Positions 52,945-61,677 of a stretch of 64,000 bases of DNA are shown in pieces (position 1 is the stretch's first letter; each line of letters opens with the position of its first letter). The stretch is taken from NCBI RefSeq assembly GCF_014960965.1, contig NZ_CP063169.1, forward strand, positions 3,195,581 through 3,259,580, read 5' to 3'. Source of the DNA: Ruania alkalisoli (GTDB taxonomy: Bacteria; Actinomycetota; Actinomycetes; Actinomycetales; Beutenbergiaceae). Under the pieces are notes generated by a model. It worked only from the letters and a program-made list of their open reading frames with translations, ran no database searches and had not been told where the DNA came from. Both the position numbers and the translations under genes were made by a program.

Positions 52945-54228
52945 TCAGGCGAGATCGGTCTCGAGAACGCTCAGATGAGCGAGAGCCCGGACGGCCTGCG
53001 GGCTTCCCGGGGCGGCCGCCGTCAGCAGAGCCCGCCAGGCCGGCAGGTCATCGCGCCCGTCGATCGCCTGCGTCCAGCGATCCAGTGCCTCCACCGATCC
53101 CGAGGTCACGACGGCGGAACGCACCTCTGCGGACAACTCTGCCCGGATCCGCTCCACCCCGGGCGCCACGGAGCGGGGCAGCACTGGCGCCCGATAGGCG
53201 CTCGCGGCCGCAGCCACGTCCCCTGCAGCGAGGTGGCTGCGCACTCGCTGAATGTCAGTGCACAGTGATCGGGTCAGCCGGTAAGGGCGAGATCCGGCCA
53301 GCAATCCCTCCGGCAACTGGCGGCCCACACGCCGCAGGCGCGAGATCTCCGCCCGGACTGTCACCTCCGACAGCTCCCGGCTGTCCAGCTGAACCGCCAG
53401 CTCCTCACCGGTGAGCCCGTCCGGATGCTCGGAAAGAAGAGTCAGGATCTCGGCGTGCCGAAGGGAGAGGTGAGGGTCGCCGTCGGGGGTGTGCAGGAGC
53501 GGATCGCCGAGCAGGCGCACCTCGGTGCGGTCGGGCTCGAAGACATGGGGAGAAGTGGCGGCGAGTTCGCGTTCGATCGTTCCCGCGGCAGCCCGGACGA
53601 GGGAGAGCATCATGCGTGAGCCGGCCGGTTCACCGCCAGTGATATCGAGTACCCCGAGCACGCGGCCGGTGGGATCGTGAATCGGAGCGGCCACGCAGTT
53701 GAGGGAGCGCACCGGACGCGCGAAGTGCTCGGCCCCGAGAACCTGCACGGCCCGGCGGGTGGCGAGCGCGGTGCCCGGGGCGTTGGTGCCCACCTGCTCC
53801 TCCCGCCAGAGCGCGCCCTCGACGAAGCCGACCCGGTCGACCGTGCTGCGGGTGCCATGGCTTCCCTCGACCCACAACAGCCGACCGACGTCGTCGGAGA
53901 CGGCGACCACGAGACCGTCGCTGGCGGCAGCCCCGACCAGCAGCTCCCGCACCACGGGCATCACCCCCGCGAGCGGGTGCTGGCTGCGATAGGCATCGAG
54001 GTCATCGCCGGGCAGGCCGAGGATGGCAGTGGCCGACTCCGGGTCCAGGCCACTGCCACGTGAGCGCCGCCACGAGTCAGCCACCACGGGGTCCACGAAG
54101 GGCGGAAGCTCGCCGGAGCCGAGGAACGCGTCCATTGCGGCCTGGACCGACCTGGCGTCGTGGCGCACAGGCAGTATGTCCTGCACGCGGCTCCCGCGCG
54201 TGGGAACGGGCCTCGCCCTCGACGCCAT
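52945..54228 (-). CDS. GAF-domain helix-turn-helix transcriptional regulator
   Basis: 427 residues from ATG 54228; the open frame beyond has no family match. An N-terminal region (PPFVDPVVADSWRRSRGSGL) is typical of AcoR-like activators, and a GAF domain spans about 95-230 (GFVEGALWREEQVGTNAPGT, LNCVAAPIHDPTGRVLGVLD). There is no AAA+ sigma-54 module. Instead a C-terminal winged helix (LSLRHAEILTLLSEHPDGLT, VTVRAEISRLRRVG) and a helical tail follow. This simplified architecture is common beside aldehyde dehydrogenase genes in actinomycetes. It likely activates the downstream aldehyde dehydrogenase and DUF779 genes. Confidence 0.88.
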   Translation of the reverse strand: MASRARPVPTRGSRVQDILPVRHDARSVQAAMDAFLGSGELPPFVDPVVADSWRRSRGSGLDPESATAILGLPGDDLDAYRSQHPLAGVMPVVRELLVGAAASDGLVVAVSDDVGRLLWVEGSHGTRSTVDRVGFVEGALWREEQVGTNAPGTALATRRAVQVLGAEHFARPVRSLNCVAAPIHDPTGRVLGVLDITGGEPAGSRMMLSLVRAAAGTIERELAATSPHVFEPDRTEVRLLGDPLLHTPDGDPHLSLRHAEILTLLSEHPDGLTGEELAVQLDSRELSEVTVRAEISRLRRVGRQLPEGLLAGSRPYRLTRSLCTDIQRVRSHLAAGDVAAAASAYRAPVLPRSVAPGVERIRAELSAEVRSAVVTSGSVEALDRWTQAIDGRDDLPAWRALLTAAAPGSPQAVRALAHLSVLETDLA

Positions 54229-54410
54229 GTCTCTGAGGGTAGATGACGGGTCCGGCACCTGCCAGCACTCAGCCCGGCGCAGGCTTCCGGAGGCTCCCCA
54301 CGGCCCAGGGAACGGTCCGTGCCGACTCTGCACATGTCGAACGCTGACCTGTTCGGCATTCGTTTCGCCGGACGCCGAACAATCCAGCGTTCGACGACGG
54401 GTGGTACCTG

Positions 54411-55148
54411 TCAGGGGGTGGGCAGGAACGGGTGCCACCCGTTCAGCCAGGGGAACGGCACCGTGGCCAGTACCGAGGCGACCACACCTGCGATGAGGAA
54501 GGCCCACCCACCGGTGAGTCGCCGATCCTGGTCCTCGGGGTTCGGGACCGGCTCGCGCTCGGCCGAGGCGAGACGCGCGCTGTGCCACAGCGGGCGTGGT
54601 TCGAACAGCAGGAACGCCAACCAGAGCACCGGGATGGCGGCGCCGAGCCAGAACCAGGCCCATCGGGTGGCAAACCAGGGTTGGGGCCCGGTGGCAAGCA
54701 CGATCAGGATGCCGGCACCGGCGAATAGGGCTGGGAGCGTGGACCAGCCGCCCATCAGATTGGCGAGCCAGCCGTCGTTGTCGATGAATCCGGCTGAGGG
54801 AGAGATGATCGTCACGGCGACGCCGTCGGCGTGTGCCCGCTCCACGAGCCCGGCTGCTTCGTCGACGTCCTCACGCCAGCTGTATTCATAGCGAGCGTAG
54901 GAGTCGAACGGGCCGGCATCCCACCGGACGGCGAACGTCCCCTCGGCCTGGTCGGCAGGACGTTCGATGGTCATCGCCGACACGTCACCCGTAGCGAGGT
55001 CGGCCTGCAATTCGTCGAGCGAGCTGGCATGCGGACGAGTGACTTCGTTGCTACCGGCCACGACGAGCAGCACCAGCAACAGGATCCGCACCACCACGCG
55101 CGTCATCGGCGAGGCGCCGGCCGGTGCCGTACGCGTCTCGTCAGACAC
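54411..55148 (-). CDS. Membrane protein of unknown function
   Basis: 245 residues from GTG 55148 (ATG 55106 is a possible later start; the longer frame to 55199 is less likely). A first membrane segment (TRVVVRILLLVLLVVAGS) is followed by an extracytoplasmic domain of about 85 residues (MTIERPADQAEGTFAVRWD). Three more hydrophobic segments follow (LPALFAGAGILIVLATG, WAWFWLGAAIPVLWLAFLLF, GWAFLIAGVVASVLATVPF). No motif is recognised. It stands alone between a regulator and gltA, with hairpin repeats upstream. Confidence 0.7.
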   Translation of the reverse strand: MSDETRTAPAGASPMTRVVVRILLLVLLVVAGSNEVTRPHASSLDELQADLATGDVSAMTIERPADQAEGTFAVRWDAGPFDSYARYEYSWREDVDEAAGLVERAHADGVAVTIISPSAGFIDNDGWLANLMGGWSTLPALFAGAGILIVLATGPQPWFATRWAWFWLGAAIPVLWLAFLLFEPRPLWHSARLASAEREPVPNPEDQDRRLTGGWAFLIAGVVASVLATVPFPWLNGWHPFLPTP

Positions 55149-55349
55149 TCTCCCGTTCGCCCTTACCCCTTGCGACTCCTGGACCTGGCCCCCATACATC
55201 CATCCACGGTACCGCCGCTGATCCGAGCCGGCGAGCGAACCGCGATGAACGCGCTCGTGGACCAGCGCACCACGGCCGAGTCGTAGCGCGCCCGGGCCAC
55301 TCCTCGTTCATCGGGCACCCTCGCACACCCTGGCCGCCCCTCGTCCACC

Positions 55350-55398
55350 GGGCCCGAAGTTCAGGGACAACCCCGAGAAGGGGCCGAAAGTTCGGCCC
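55350..55398. repeat. Dispersed hairpin family, copy 3
   Basis: Begins GGGCCCGAAGTTCAGGG and ends in GGGCCGAAAGTTCGGCCC (55381-55398), itself an 8-bp hairpin with a two-base centre. It lies in the 414-bp gap between gltA and the membrane-protein gene. Confidence 0.7.
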
Positions 55399-55453
55399 GC
55401 GGAGGGGCTGAGCGTCCGACTGGCAGCAACCATCCGACCCGTCAGCGCTCCAA

Positions 55454-55500
55454 GGGCCCGAAGTTCGGGGTCAAACCCGAGAAAGGGTCAATAGTTCGGC
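55454..55500. repeat. Dispersed hairpin family, copy 4
   Basis: Begins GGGCCCGAAGTTCGGGGTC and ends AGGGTCAATAGTTCGGC, the same two-part design as copy 3, about 55 bp after it and 62 bp after the gltA stop on the minus strand. CCCGAAGTTCGGG (55457-55469) is a small hairpin within it. Confidence 0.7.
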
Positions 55501-55562
55501 ACGTGGACGGGCCGCTGGGGCCGCTGAACAGGTGGGAGCGCCGGACGGCGGGATGGCCCCGA

Positions 55563-56858
55563 TCAGCGCTCGGCGACGGGCACGTAGTCCCGGGCCGCGT
55601 AGCCCGTGTACACCTGGCGCGGGCGGCCGATCTTCGTGGTCGGGTCGTTCATCATCTCGCGCCACTGGGCGATCCAGCCCGGCGCCCGGCCGACGGCGAA
55701 CAGCGGGGTGAACATGTTCGTGGGGAAGCCCATGGCCTTGTAGATCAGGCCGGTGTAGAAGTCCACGTTCGGGTAGAGCTTGCGCTGGATGAAGTAGTCG
55801 TCGGAGAGGGCGATCTCTTCCAGGCGCATGGCGATCTCGAGCTGTTCGTCGCTCTTGCCGAGCTTCTTAAGCACGGTGTCGGCCACGCTCTTGACGATCG
55901 CGGCGCGCGGGTCGTAGTTCTTGTACACCCGGTGGCCGAAGCCCATCAGGCGTACGCCCTTCTCCTTGTTCTTGACGCGGGTCATGAACGTGTCAACGTC
56001 GTCGTCGCTGGACTGGATGTCATTCAGCATCGCCAGCACGGCCTCGTTGGCCCCGCCGTGCAGCGGGCCGGAGAGTGCGCCGATACCCGCCGAGACGCTC
56101 GCGTACAGGTTCGCGTGCGCAGATCCGACGATCCGCACGGTGGAGGTGGAGCAGTTCTGCTCGTGATCGGCGTGCAGGATCAGCAGCAGGTTGAGGGCCT
56201 TCACGAGCTCCGGGTCGGTCTCGTACCCGCCACCATTGGCGAAGCTCATCCGCAGGAAGTCCTGGACGTAACCGAGGGAAGTGTCGGGGCCGATCATCTC
56301 CTCACCACGGGAGCGGCGGAAGGCGTAGGCGGCGATCGTGGGCAGCTTCGCCAGCAGCAGCACCGTGGCCAGCTCGACCGCCTCGGGGTCGAACGGGTCG
56401 ACGCTCTCCGGGTAGTAGCCGGGCAGCGCGGACACGGCCGAGGAGAGCACCGCCATCGGGTGCGCGTCCTGCGGGAAGGCGCCGATCAGGGCCTTGAAGT
56501 TGTCGTGCAGGTGCGTGTGGCGCTCGATCCGCTCGGTGAACGCCGAGAGCTCGGACTCGGTGGGCAGTTCGCCCTTGATCAGCAGGTAGGCGACCTCGAG
56601 GAAGGAGGACTGCTCGGCCAGCTGCTCGATCGGGTATCCGCGGTAGCGGAGGATGCCGGCGTCACCGTCGATGTAGGTGATCTTCGACTCGCAGCTCGCG
56701 GTGTTCATGAACCCGGAGTCGAGGGTGACCAGGCCGGTCTCCTTGAGCAGGTTCGAGATATGGACGCCGTCGTTGCCCTCCACTGCCGGGACGCGCGCGA
56801 ACTCCAGTTCGTGGTCGTCCACACGGAACGTGGCGGGGGTGAGAGTGGCGTCGGACAT
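55563..56858 (-). CDS. gltA: Citrate synthase
   Basis: 431 residues, the length of the bacterial hexameric type II enzyme. It condenses acetyl-CoA and oxaloacetate in the TCA cycle. Active-site motifs: LILHADHEQNCSTSTVRIVG (His), GALSGPLHGGANEAVLAMLN (His) and MGFGHRVYKNYDPRA (His/Arg), with the Asp in RLEEIALSDDYF. A typical N-terminal beta domain (SKITYIDGDAGILRYRGYPI) is present. AGGAAGGG precedes ATG 56858. Hairpin-family copies 3 and 4 follow its stop. Confidence 0.97.
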   Translation of the reverse strand: MSDATLTPATFRVDDHELEFARVPAVEGNDGVHISNLLKETGLVTLDSGFMNTASCESKITYIDGDAGILRYRGYPIEQLAEQSSFLEVAYLLIKGELPTESELSAFTERIERHTHLHDNFKALIGAFPQDAHPMAVLSSAVSALPGYYPESVDPFDPEAVELATVLLLAKLPTIAAYAFRRSRGEEMIGPDTSLGYVQDFLRMSFANGGGYETDPELVKALNLLLILHADHEQNCSTSTVRIVGSAHANLYASVSAGIGALSGPLHGGANEAVLAMLNDIQSSDDDVDTFMTRVKNKEKGVRLMGFGHRVYKNYDPRAAIVKSVADTVLKKLGKSDEQLEIAMRLEEIALSDDYFIQRKLYPNVDFYTGLIYKAMGFPTNMFTPLFAVGRAPGWIAQWREMMNDPTTKIGRPRQVYTGYAARDYVPVAER

Positions 56859-56996
56859 GGGCGTCCCTTCCTAGCGTCAAGAAGATCGTCTCTTCGGGCT
56901 CCCAGTCGAGTCCGATAGCAAAGATTCCCTACACAACGTACCTGCGGATCATGGCGATCGGGAAATCTTCGTAGGTATCCCTCATCACAGGCGTCA

Positions 56997-58124
56997 TCAC
57001 CGGGCCAAGCGGTCCACAGCCTGGTCGATCTGCGCGTCCGGCGCGGTCAGCGCCATCCGTACATGGTCATCGCTGACAGCCCCGTAGAACTCGCCCGGAC
57101 CCACGAGGATCCCACGCTCGGCGAAGTCGCTGAGCATCGACCAGCAGTCCCCGCCGCCGTCAGCAGGTCGTACCCACAGGTACAGGCCGGCTTCGGAGTG
57201 GTCCACGGCGTAGCCCGCTCCGGTCAGGGCCTCCAGCAGAGCCTCCCGACGGCGCAGGTACCGCCCGCGCTGCTGCTGCACATGCATGTGGTCACCCAGG
57301 GCGGCGATCGTGGCGGCCTGCACCGGTGCCGGCACCATCATCCCCATGTGCCGGCGCAGCTGCAGAATGCCGTGCACCAGGGCCGCGTCACCGGCGGCGA
57401 AGGCAGCCCGGTAGCCGGCGAGGTTGGACTGCTTCGACAGCGAATACACCACCAGCAGACCGGTGTGGTCTGCCCCGCTGACATCCGGCTGCAGCAGGCA
57501 CGGCACACCACTGGACGGTTCGGTCCAGGGCTGGACCCACGGCAGCTCGGCGTAGCACTCGTCCGAGGCGACCACTGCACCCAGCTCACGTGCCGCCGTC
57601 ACCACCCCCCGCAGGTGCTCGGCGCCGAGCACTGCGCCGGTGGGGTTGGAGGGCGAGTTCACCCAAACCAGACGCACGGCCGGGTTACCCGCCCAGGCTG
57701 CGACGTCATCGGCCACCAGCACCTGCGCCCCGGCCAGGCGTGCCCCGACGGCGTAGGTCGGGTAGGCCACGGACGGCACCACGACGATGTCGTCGGGCCC
57801 CAGGCCGAGAAGCGAGGGAAGCGTGGCGACCAGTTCCTTCGACCCCACCGTCGGTAGCACACCCTCAGGATCGAGGTCTGGCACACCGCGCCGCTCACGG
57901 AACCACGAGGCCACGGCCTCGCGCAGGGCAGGGGTGCCGTGCGCCGTCGGATATCCGGGGGCATCGGCGGCGGCCGTCAGAGCATCCCGCACCACCTGCG
58001 GGGTCGGGTCCACCGGCGTCCCGATCGACAGGTCCACCAGACCGCCCGGATGCCGGCGGGCACGGTCCCGGAAGGGAACGACCGCATCCCAGGGGTAGGC
58101 GTCGGTGAGCTGGACGAAGCCCAC
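56997..58124 (-). CDS. dapC: Succinyldiaminopimelate transaminase
   Basis: 375 residues from GTG 58124, five bases after the ferredoxin stop. It is a fold-type I PLP enzyme: VWVNSPSNPTGAVL, the cofactor Asp/Tyr in VVASDECYAELPW, and the Schiff-base Lys in VYSLSKQSNLAGYRAAF. The N-terminus TDAYPWDAVVPFRDRARRHP and GLVDLSIGTPVDPTP, and its place directly behind fdxA, match the actinomycete DapC (DAP-aminotransferase) arrangement. It aminates N-succinyl-2-amino-6-ketopimelate in lysine/DAP synthesis, two steps connected with DapD in this window. The longer open frame to 58334 overlaps fdxA and is rejected. Confidence 0.9.
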   Translation of the reverse strand: MGFVQLTDAYPWDAVVPFRDRARRHPGGLVDLSIGTPVDPTPQVVRDALTAAADAPGYPTAHGTPALREAVASWFRERRGVPDLDPEGVLPTVGSKELVATLPSLLGLGPDDIVVVPSVAYPTYAVGARLAGAQVLVADDVAAWAGNPAVRLVWVNSPSNPTGAVLGAEHLRGVVTAARELGAVVASDECYAELPWVQPWTEPSSGVPCLLQPDVSGADHTGLLVVYSLSKQSNLAGYRAAFAAGDAALVHGILQLRRHMGMMVPAPVQAATIAALGDHMHVQQQRGRYLRRREALLEALTGAGYAVDHSEAGLYLWVRPADGGGDCWSMLSDFAERGILVGPGEFYGAVSDDHVRMALTAPDAQIDQAVDRLAR

Positions 58125-58129
58125 GAGGA

Positions 58130-58450
58130 CTACTCGCCCTGCGGCGGCAGCGCGCTGATGATCGGGTGGTCCTTGGGGATCAGGCCGAGCTTGGCGGCGC
58201 CGCCAGGTGAGCCGATGTCGTCGAAGAAGTCGACATTCGCCTTGTAGTACTCGGCCCACTGCTCGGGCACGTCGTCCTCGTAGTAGATCGCCTCGACGGG
58301 GCAGACCGGCTCGCAGGCACCACAATCCACGCACTCGTCGGGGTGGATGTACAGGGACCGTTCACCCTCATAGATGCAGTCGACCGGGCACTCGTCGATA
58401 CAGGCCTTGTCCTTGACATCCACGCAGGGCTGCGCGATCACGTACGTCAC
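58130..58450 (-). CDS. fdxA: Seven-iron ferredoxin
   Basis: 106 residues. The first cluster region [17 protein letters not shown], with an extended spacing between the first two Cys, and the second, [16 protein letters not shown], fit a [3Fe-4S][4Fe-4S] ferredoxin of the FdxA type. The C-terminal extension ([20 protein letters not shown]) is typical. GTG/ATG choice: the frame starts MTYVIAQPC at 58450 with GGAAGGAA upstream. It is an electron carrier often upstream of dapC in actinomycetes, with a five-base gap here. Confidence 0.95.
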   Translation of the reverse strand: MTYVIAQPCVDVKDKACIDECPVDCIYEGERSLYIHPDECVDCGACEPVCPVEAIYYEDDVPEQWAEYYKANVDFFDDIGSPGGAAKLGLIPKDHPIISALPPQGE

Positions 58451-58606
58451 GGGCGATTCCTTCCATCACGGGGGCACTGACCCGGTCAGAGCCAGGCCAG
58501 ATGCGGTGAGCACCGCAGTGCACCGGCATGCTCTGTCTAGTATCCAGCATGAAGGCCCTGCCTTGCGATCTGAGCACCGATCCACTCCGAGGAATGAGAC
58601 ACATCG

Positions 58607-58837
58607 ATGGTTGACCGCTCTGCCGAACCACCCCATTGGCGAACCTGGCGGGCCGGCGAACGCGTCGTGGTGCGGTTCCGGATACCCGAAGGCGGCCTGA
58701 CCGATGCGCTCGGCGAGCTGCTGCGGGTTGACGATTCCGGTGTCGAGGTGGAGACCCGGCGGGGCGCGGTCACCGTACCCGCGGAGGCAATCGTGCTCGC
58801 GAAGCGGGTACCGCCGCCTCCACCGCGGCGCCGGTGA
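58607..58837 (+). CDS. Small SH3-like protein (resembles N-terminal domain of Rv0428c-type acetyltransferases)
   Basis: 76 residues. VGxR-type beta barrel pattern: WRAGERVVVRFRIPEGGLTD, ALGELLRVDDSGVEVETRRG and AVTVPAEAIVLAKRVPPPPP. It looks like the SH3-like domain found ahead of the GNAT domain in mycobacterial Rv0428c-type proteins, a comparison made from memory. Here it stands alone with a proline/arginine tail, and no acetyltransferase gene follows. It is divergent from fdxA, a place where the full-length fusion is also found in relatives. GAGG lies upstream at a long distance. Confidence 0.65.
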   Translation: MVDRSAEPPHWRTWRAGERVVVRFRIPEGGLTDALGELLRVDDSGVEVETRRGAVTVPAEAIVLAKRVPPPPPRRR

Positions 58838-58856
58838 CCGCGCTCAGGGCGAGGCG

Positions 58857-61070
58857 CTAGTCCTCGCTGGAATCCTCGCTGGGTTCCTCGGTCGGCTCTT
58901 CCCCGCAGATCACGCGGTTCCAGGGCGAGTAGGTGTGGCTGTAGGAGTCGTCCTCGACCACCTCACCATCGCGGGTGACCGTGCGGCTGACGGTCACGCT
59001 GAATCCCTGCTGGCCGCCGGGCTCGGCGTGACACTGCGGGTCGGGGTTGTAGAGCGTCTGCGGCTGGGTGAAGTTGTACCGGCCGCTGACGTCGATGTTC
59101 ACGTCGAAGACGTCGGTGCCCCACATCGTGACCACCACGTGGGAGTCGGTGACATAGGCCTGGATCAGCACCCCGTAGCCGGTGTTGTTCTCGAACACCA
59201 TGTCGATGCTGGGGTCGAAGACTGTCGCCTCGCGGCCCTCCGGGTAACGGGAGAACCAGCGCGAGTGCGGCTGGTGGGTGATGTCGGTCAGCCCGGACTC
59301 ATACGCCGCGTTGAACGTGGTGGTGGACACCTGCGAGAGGCCGCCACCGATGGCGTCACTGTGGAAGCCGTTCACTACCACCCCCGAGACGGTGTAGCCG
59401 TTGGCGGTGCTGATCGGCCGCAGCGCCTCCAGCAGCGAGAACTGCTCGTCGGGTTTCAGCAGGGTGCCGTTGATGTGGGAGGTGCCGGCGATCAGGTTCT
59501 CGGTGCGAACGGGGTCGGAGGGGTAGGGCGTGCGGTAGGTACCGATCACCTCGGTCACCCCGAGCGCCTCCGCGTCCTCGGTGGAGAACTCCGGTTCCGT
59601 CTGCGCCAGCTCGACGGCGGCCGTGCGCTCCTCGGCATCGCTCGCCACCGCAGCGCTCGCCACCGCGTCAGCCAGCTCGGCCGGGTCCAGGCCGGTCCCG
59701 GTGACGGCCGGGATGATCGTGGGCTCACCGCCCTCGAGCACGATCTGAGCGTCCTGCGGGCTCTCGCCCACGGACGGCACGCGTTCGGTGATGAGGTTGG
59801 CGAGCGGTTCACCATCGAGCACCAGCGTCAGAGTGGATCCGTCTGCCTGCATGGCGGCGGCAGCTGCCACCTCGGCCGCGCTGAGTTCCGTCGTCTCGCC
59901 GTTGACCTCGACGGTCACCGGTCCGGAGAGCATCGGTTCGACCTGGGTCGTCATCGCGTCCTCGATGACGGCATCGTCGATGGTCGGCGTCAGAACGGTG
60001 GCGGGGAGTTCGACGGTGCCGTCGGCGGTGAGCCATTCCTCGGCCAGGACCTCGGCGGCGCCGTCGACGTCGAGGCCGGTCCCGTCGACGGGCTCCGTGA
60101 TCACCGGCTCGCCGTCGGTGAAGTCGATCGCCCCCTCGACCGGGGGTTCGTCGAGGTTCTCAGCCAGTCCGCGCAGCGCGCCGGTGAGAGCCTCATCGTC
60201 GACGTCGAGAACCGGCGGCTGCTCACCCATCCCGAACAGGTGCCCGAAGACCCTCCGCGGGTCGAGGGTGAAGCCGGTGACGGAGTCGACGGTAGCGGCG
60301 GTGTCCAGCGCAAGGCCCGCACTGGTGGGATCGACCTCGGCGGTGATCTGACCGAAGGAGACGTCCACGGGTGCGGTGGTCTCCTCGGCGAGCCCTTCGG
60401 TGAGGACCCGTTCGGCCTCGTCGATCGGCAGGCCGGAGATGTTGACGCCGGCCACCGTCGTGTCGCCTGGTACCCGGTCGCCGAGGTACCAGGCGCCGGC
60501 CACGTACCCACCGCCGAGCAGCACGAGTGCACCGGCGGCGATGAGAACAGCGCGGCGCCCGCGGCGCCGCTTCTTCTTGGTGGGTGTCACGTCGGTCTCG
60601 TCCGGGGTGGGGTCGGGCTGAGCCGGGAGCACGATGGTCTCGGGTTCGTCGGCAGAGATGTCAGCGTCGCGGTCCGGCTGAGGTTCGGGTTCGGGGTCGG
60701 GCTCAGAATCCGGCGCGGGGGCGGGCTCGGGTTCAGGTTCCGAGGCAGGGTCGGTCTCTGGTTCCGAACCGATGTCAGAATCGAACTCTGGCTCCGGCTC
60801 ACCCTCACCCTCCGGCTCCCCCTCAGGATCGAGCTCCGGTTCAGGCGCAGCCTCGACCTCAGGGTCCGGTTCGGTCCCGTCGGATTCGGGCTCGGGCTCG
60901 GGCTCGGATTCGGATTCGGGCTCGAACTCACCCTCCGGTTCAGACTGGTCGTCGGGCAGCGCCTCCGCAGGCTGGTCGGACGCGCCATCGCCCGGCTCCG
61001 CACCGGTCTGCGCCTGTTCCGGATCCGTCCCCTCGTCCGGCTCCGGCGTCTCCTCGTCCCGCACACTCAC
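58857..61070 (-). CDS. VanW family protein with a long acidic cytoplasmic tail
   Basis: 737 residues from GTG 61070; GTG 61064 is better spaced from AAGGG. Residues 1-165 or so are almost wholly Glu, Pro, Asp and Ser in short repeats (EPEPEPES-like). A basic patch ([10 protein letters not shown]) and one membrane segment ([20 protein letters not shown]) follow, placing the rest outside. Two or more peptidoglycan-binding-4 type repeats ([34 protein letters not shown]) lead to the VanW domain ([39 protein letters not shown]). The C-terminus is again acidic. VanW proteins are linked to cell-wall metabolism or glycopeptide response; the exact activity is unknown. Confidence 0.88.
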   Translation of the reverse strand: MSVRDEETPEPDEGTDPEQAQTGAEPGDGASDQPAEALPDDQSEPEGEFEPESESEPEPEPESDGTEPDPEVEAAPEPELDPEGEPEGEGEPEPEFDSDIGSEPETDPASEPEPEPAPAPDSEPDPEPEPQPDRDADISADEPETIVLPAQPDPTPDETDVTPTKKKRRRGRRAVLIAAGALVLLGGGYVAGAWYLGDRVPGDTTVAGVNISGLPIDEAERVLTEGLAEETTAPVDVSFGQITAEVDPTSAGLALDTAATVDSVTGFTLDPRRVFGHLFGMGEQPPVLDVDDEALTGALRGLAENLDEPPVEGAIDFTDGEPVITEPVDGTGLDVDGAAEVLAEEWLTADGTVELPATVLTPTIDDAVIEDAMTTQVEPMLSGPVTVEVNGETTELSAAEVAAAAAMQADGSTLTLVLDGEPLANLITERVPSVGESPQDAQIVLEGGEPTIIPAVTGTGLDPAELADAVASAAVASDAEERTAAVELAQTEPEFSTEDAEALGVTEVIGTYRTPYPSDPVRTENLIAGTSHINGTLLKPDEQFSLLEALRPISTANGYTVSGVVVNGFHSDAIGGGLSQVSTTTFNAAYESGLTDITHQPHSRWFSRYPEGREATVFDPSIDMVFENNTGYGVLIQAYVTDSHVVVTMWGTDVFDVNIDVSGRYNFTQPQTLYNPDPQCHAEPGGQQGFSVTVSRTVTRDGEVVEDDSYSHTYSPWNRVICGEEPTEEPSEDSSED

Positions 61071-61137
61071 GCCCTTCTGTTCGCCCCCGTCGTCTACGGC
61101 CGCCCGGCGCAGTCTATCGACGCAATCACGCTACTAG

Positions 61138-61176
61138 CTGTGACCATGCCCACCCCAACGGTCACAGCATGGTCAC
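61138..61176. promoter_or_regulatory. Overlapping inverted repeats upstream of the VanW gene
   Basis: CTGTGACC (61138-61145) pairs with GGTCACAG (61160-61167), and GTGACCATG (61140-61148) pairs with CATGGTCAC (61168-61176). Three GTGACC/GGTCAC units thus form two competing hairpins or a multi-site operator. It lies 68-106 bp before the VanW start and just after the flavin reductase stop. Confidence 0.55.
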
Positions 61177-61194
61177 AACGTCTCGCGGTGGCAG

Positions 61195-61677
61195 TCAGTC
61201 GATGGTCATCATCCGGCTCATCCGGTGCACCAGCGCCCCGGTACGGTCAGACTGCGTCCCTGACGCCAGAACCCTGCCCACAACCACGTCGTGCGAGCCG
61301 GCCTCCTGGATCCACTCCGTCTCGGCCTCCACCCAGGCGGCCGCGCTGTCGAGGATCGCCGCGCCGCTGTGCTCCCCACGGTGAAAGGCCACCTGGTCGA
61401 GCTGCCCGCGCGTAGGCCGGCCCGGGCTGGCCAGCCACTCCGCCTCCGACCGGCCGGATCTGCTCACCACGCTCACTGCCCAGCGGGTCACCGACTCCAG
61501 CGCCTCCCGCAACCTCGAATCCTGGTGCACGCAGAACAACACGGTCGGAGGTTCCAGCGAGACCGAGACGACGGAGGTCGCCGTGATCGCGATGTCGTGC
61601 CGGTCTTTGGCGGCCACCACGCAGACGCCGGAGGTCAGGCGGGCCATCGCCGTCCGGAACTTCTCAACGTCCGTCAC
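61195..61677 (-). CDS. Flavin reductase family protein
   Basis: 160 residues from GTG 61677, which overlaps the mshB stop by 14 bp. The FMN-binding split-barrel core is clear: FRTAMARLTSGVCVVAAKDR, ITATSVVSVSLEPPTVLFCV, SRLREALESV and FAVSV-type strand WAVSVVS. HDVVVGRVLASGT follows. Members supply reduced flavin to monooxygenases or act as small reductases. No monooxygenase is adjacent. It is the last gene of a two-gene unit with mshB. Confidence 0.88.
   Translation of the reverse strand: MTDVEKFRTAMARLTSGVCVVAAKDRHDIAITATSVVSVSLEPPTVLFCVHQDSRLREALESVTRWAVSVVSRSGRSEAEWLASPGRPTRGQLDQVAFHRGEHSGAAILDSAAAWVEAETEWIQEAGSHDVVVGRVLASGTQSDRTGALVHRMSRMMTID

Noticed and set aside
58704-61415. 903-codon open frame on the plus strand
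   Set aside because: Antisense to the VanW gene; its repetitive translation is the mirror of the acidic Glu/Pro tail.
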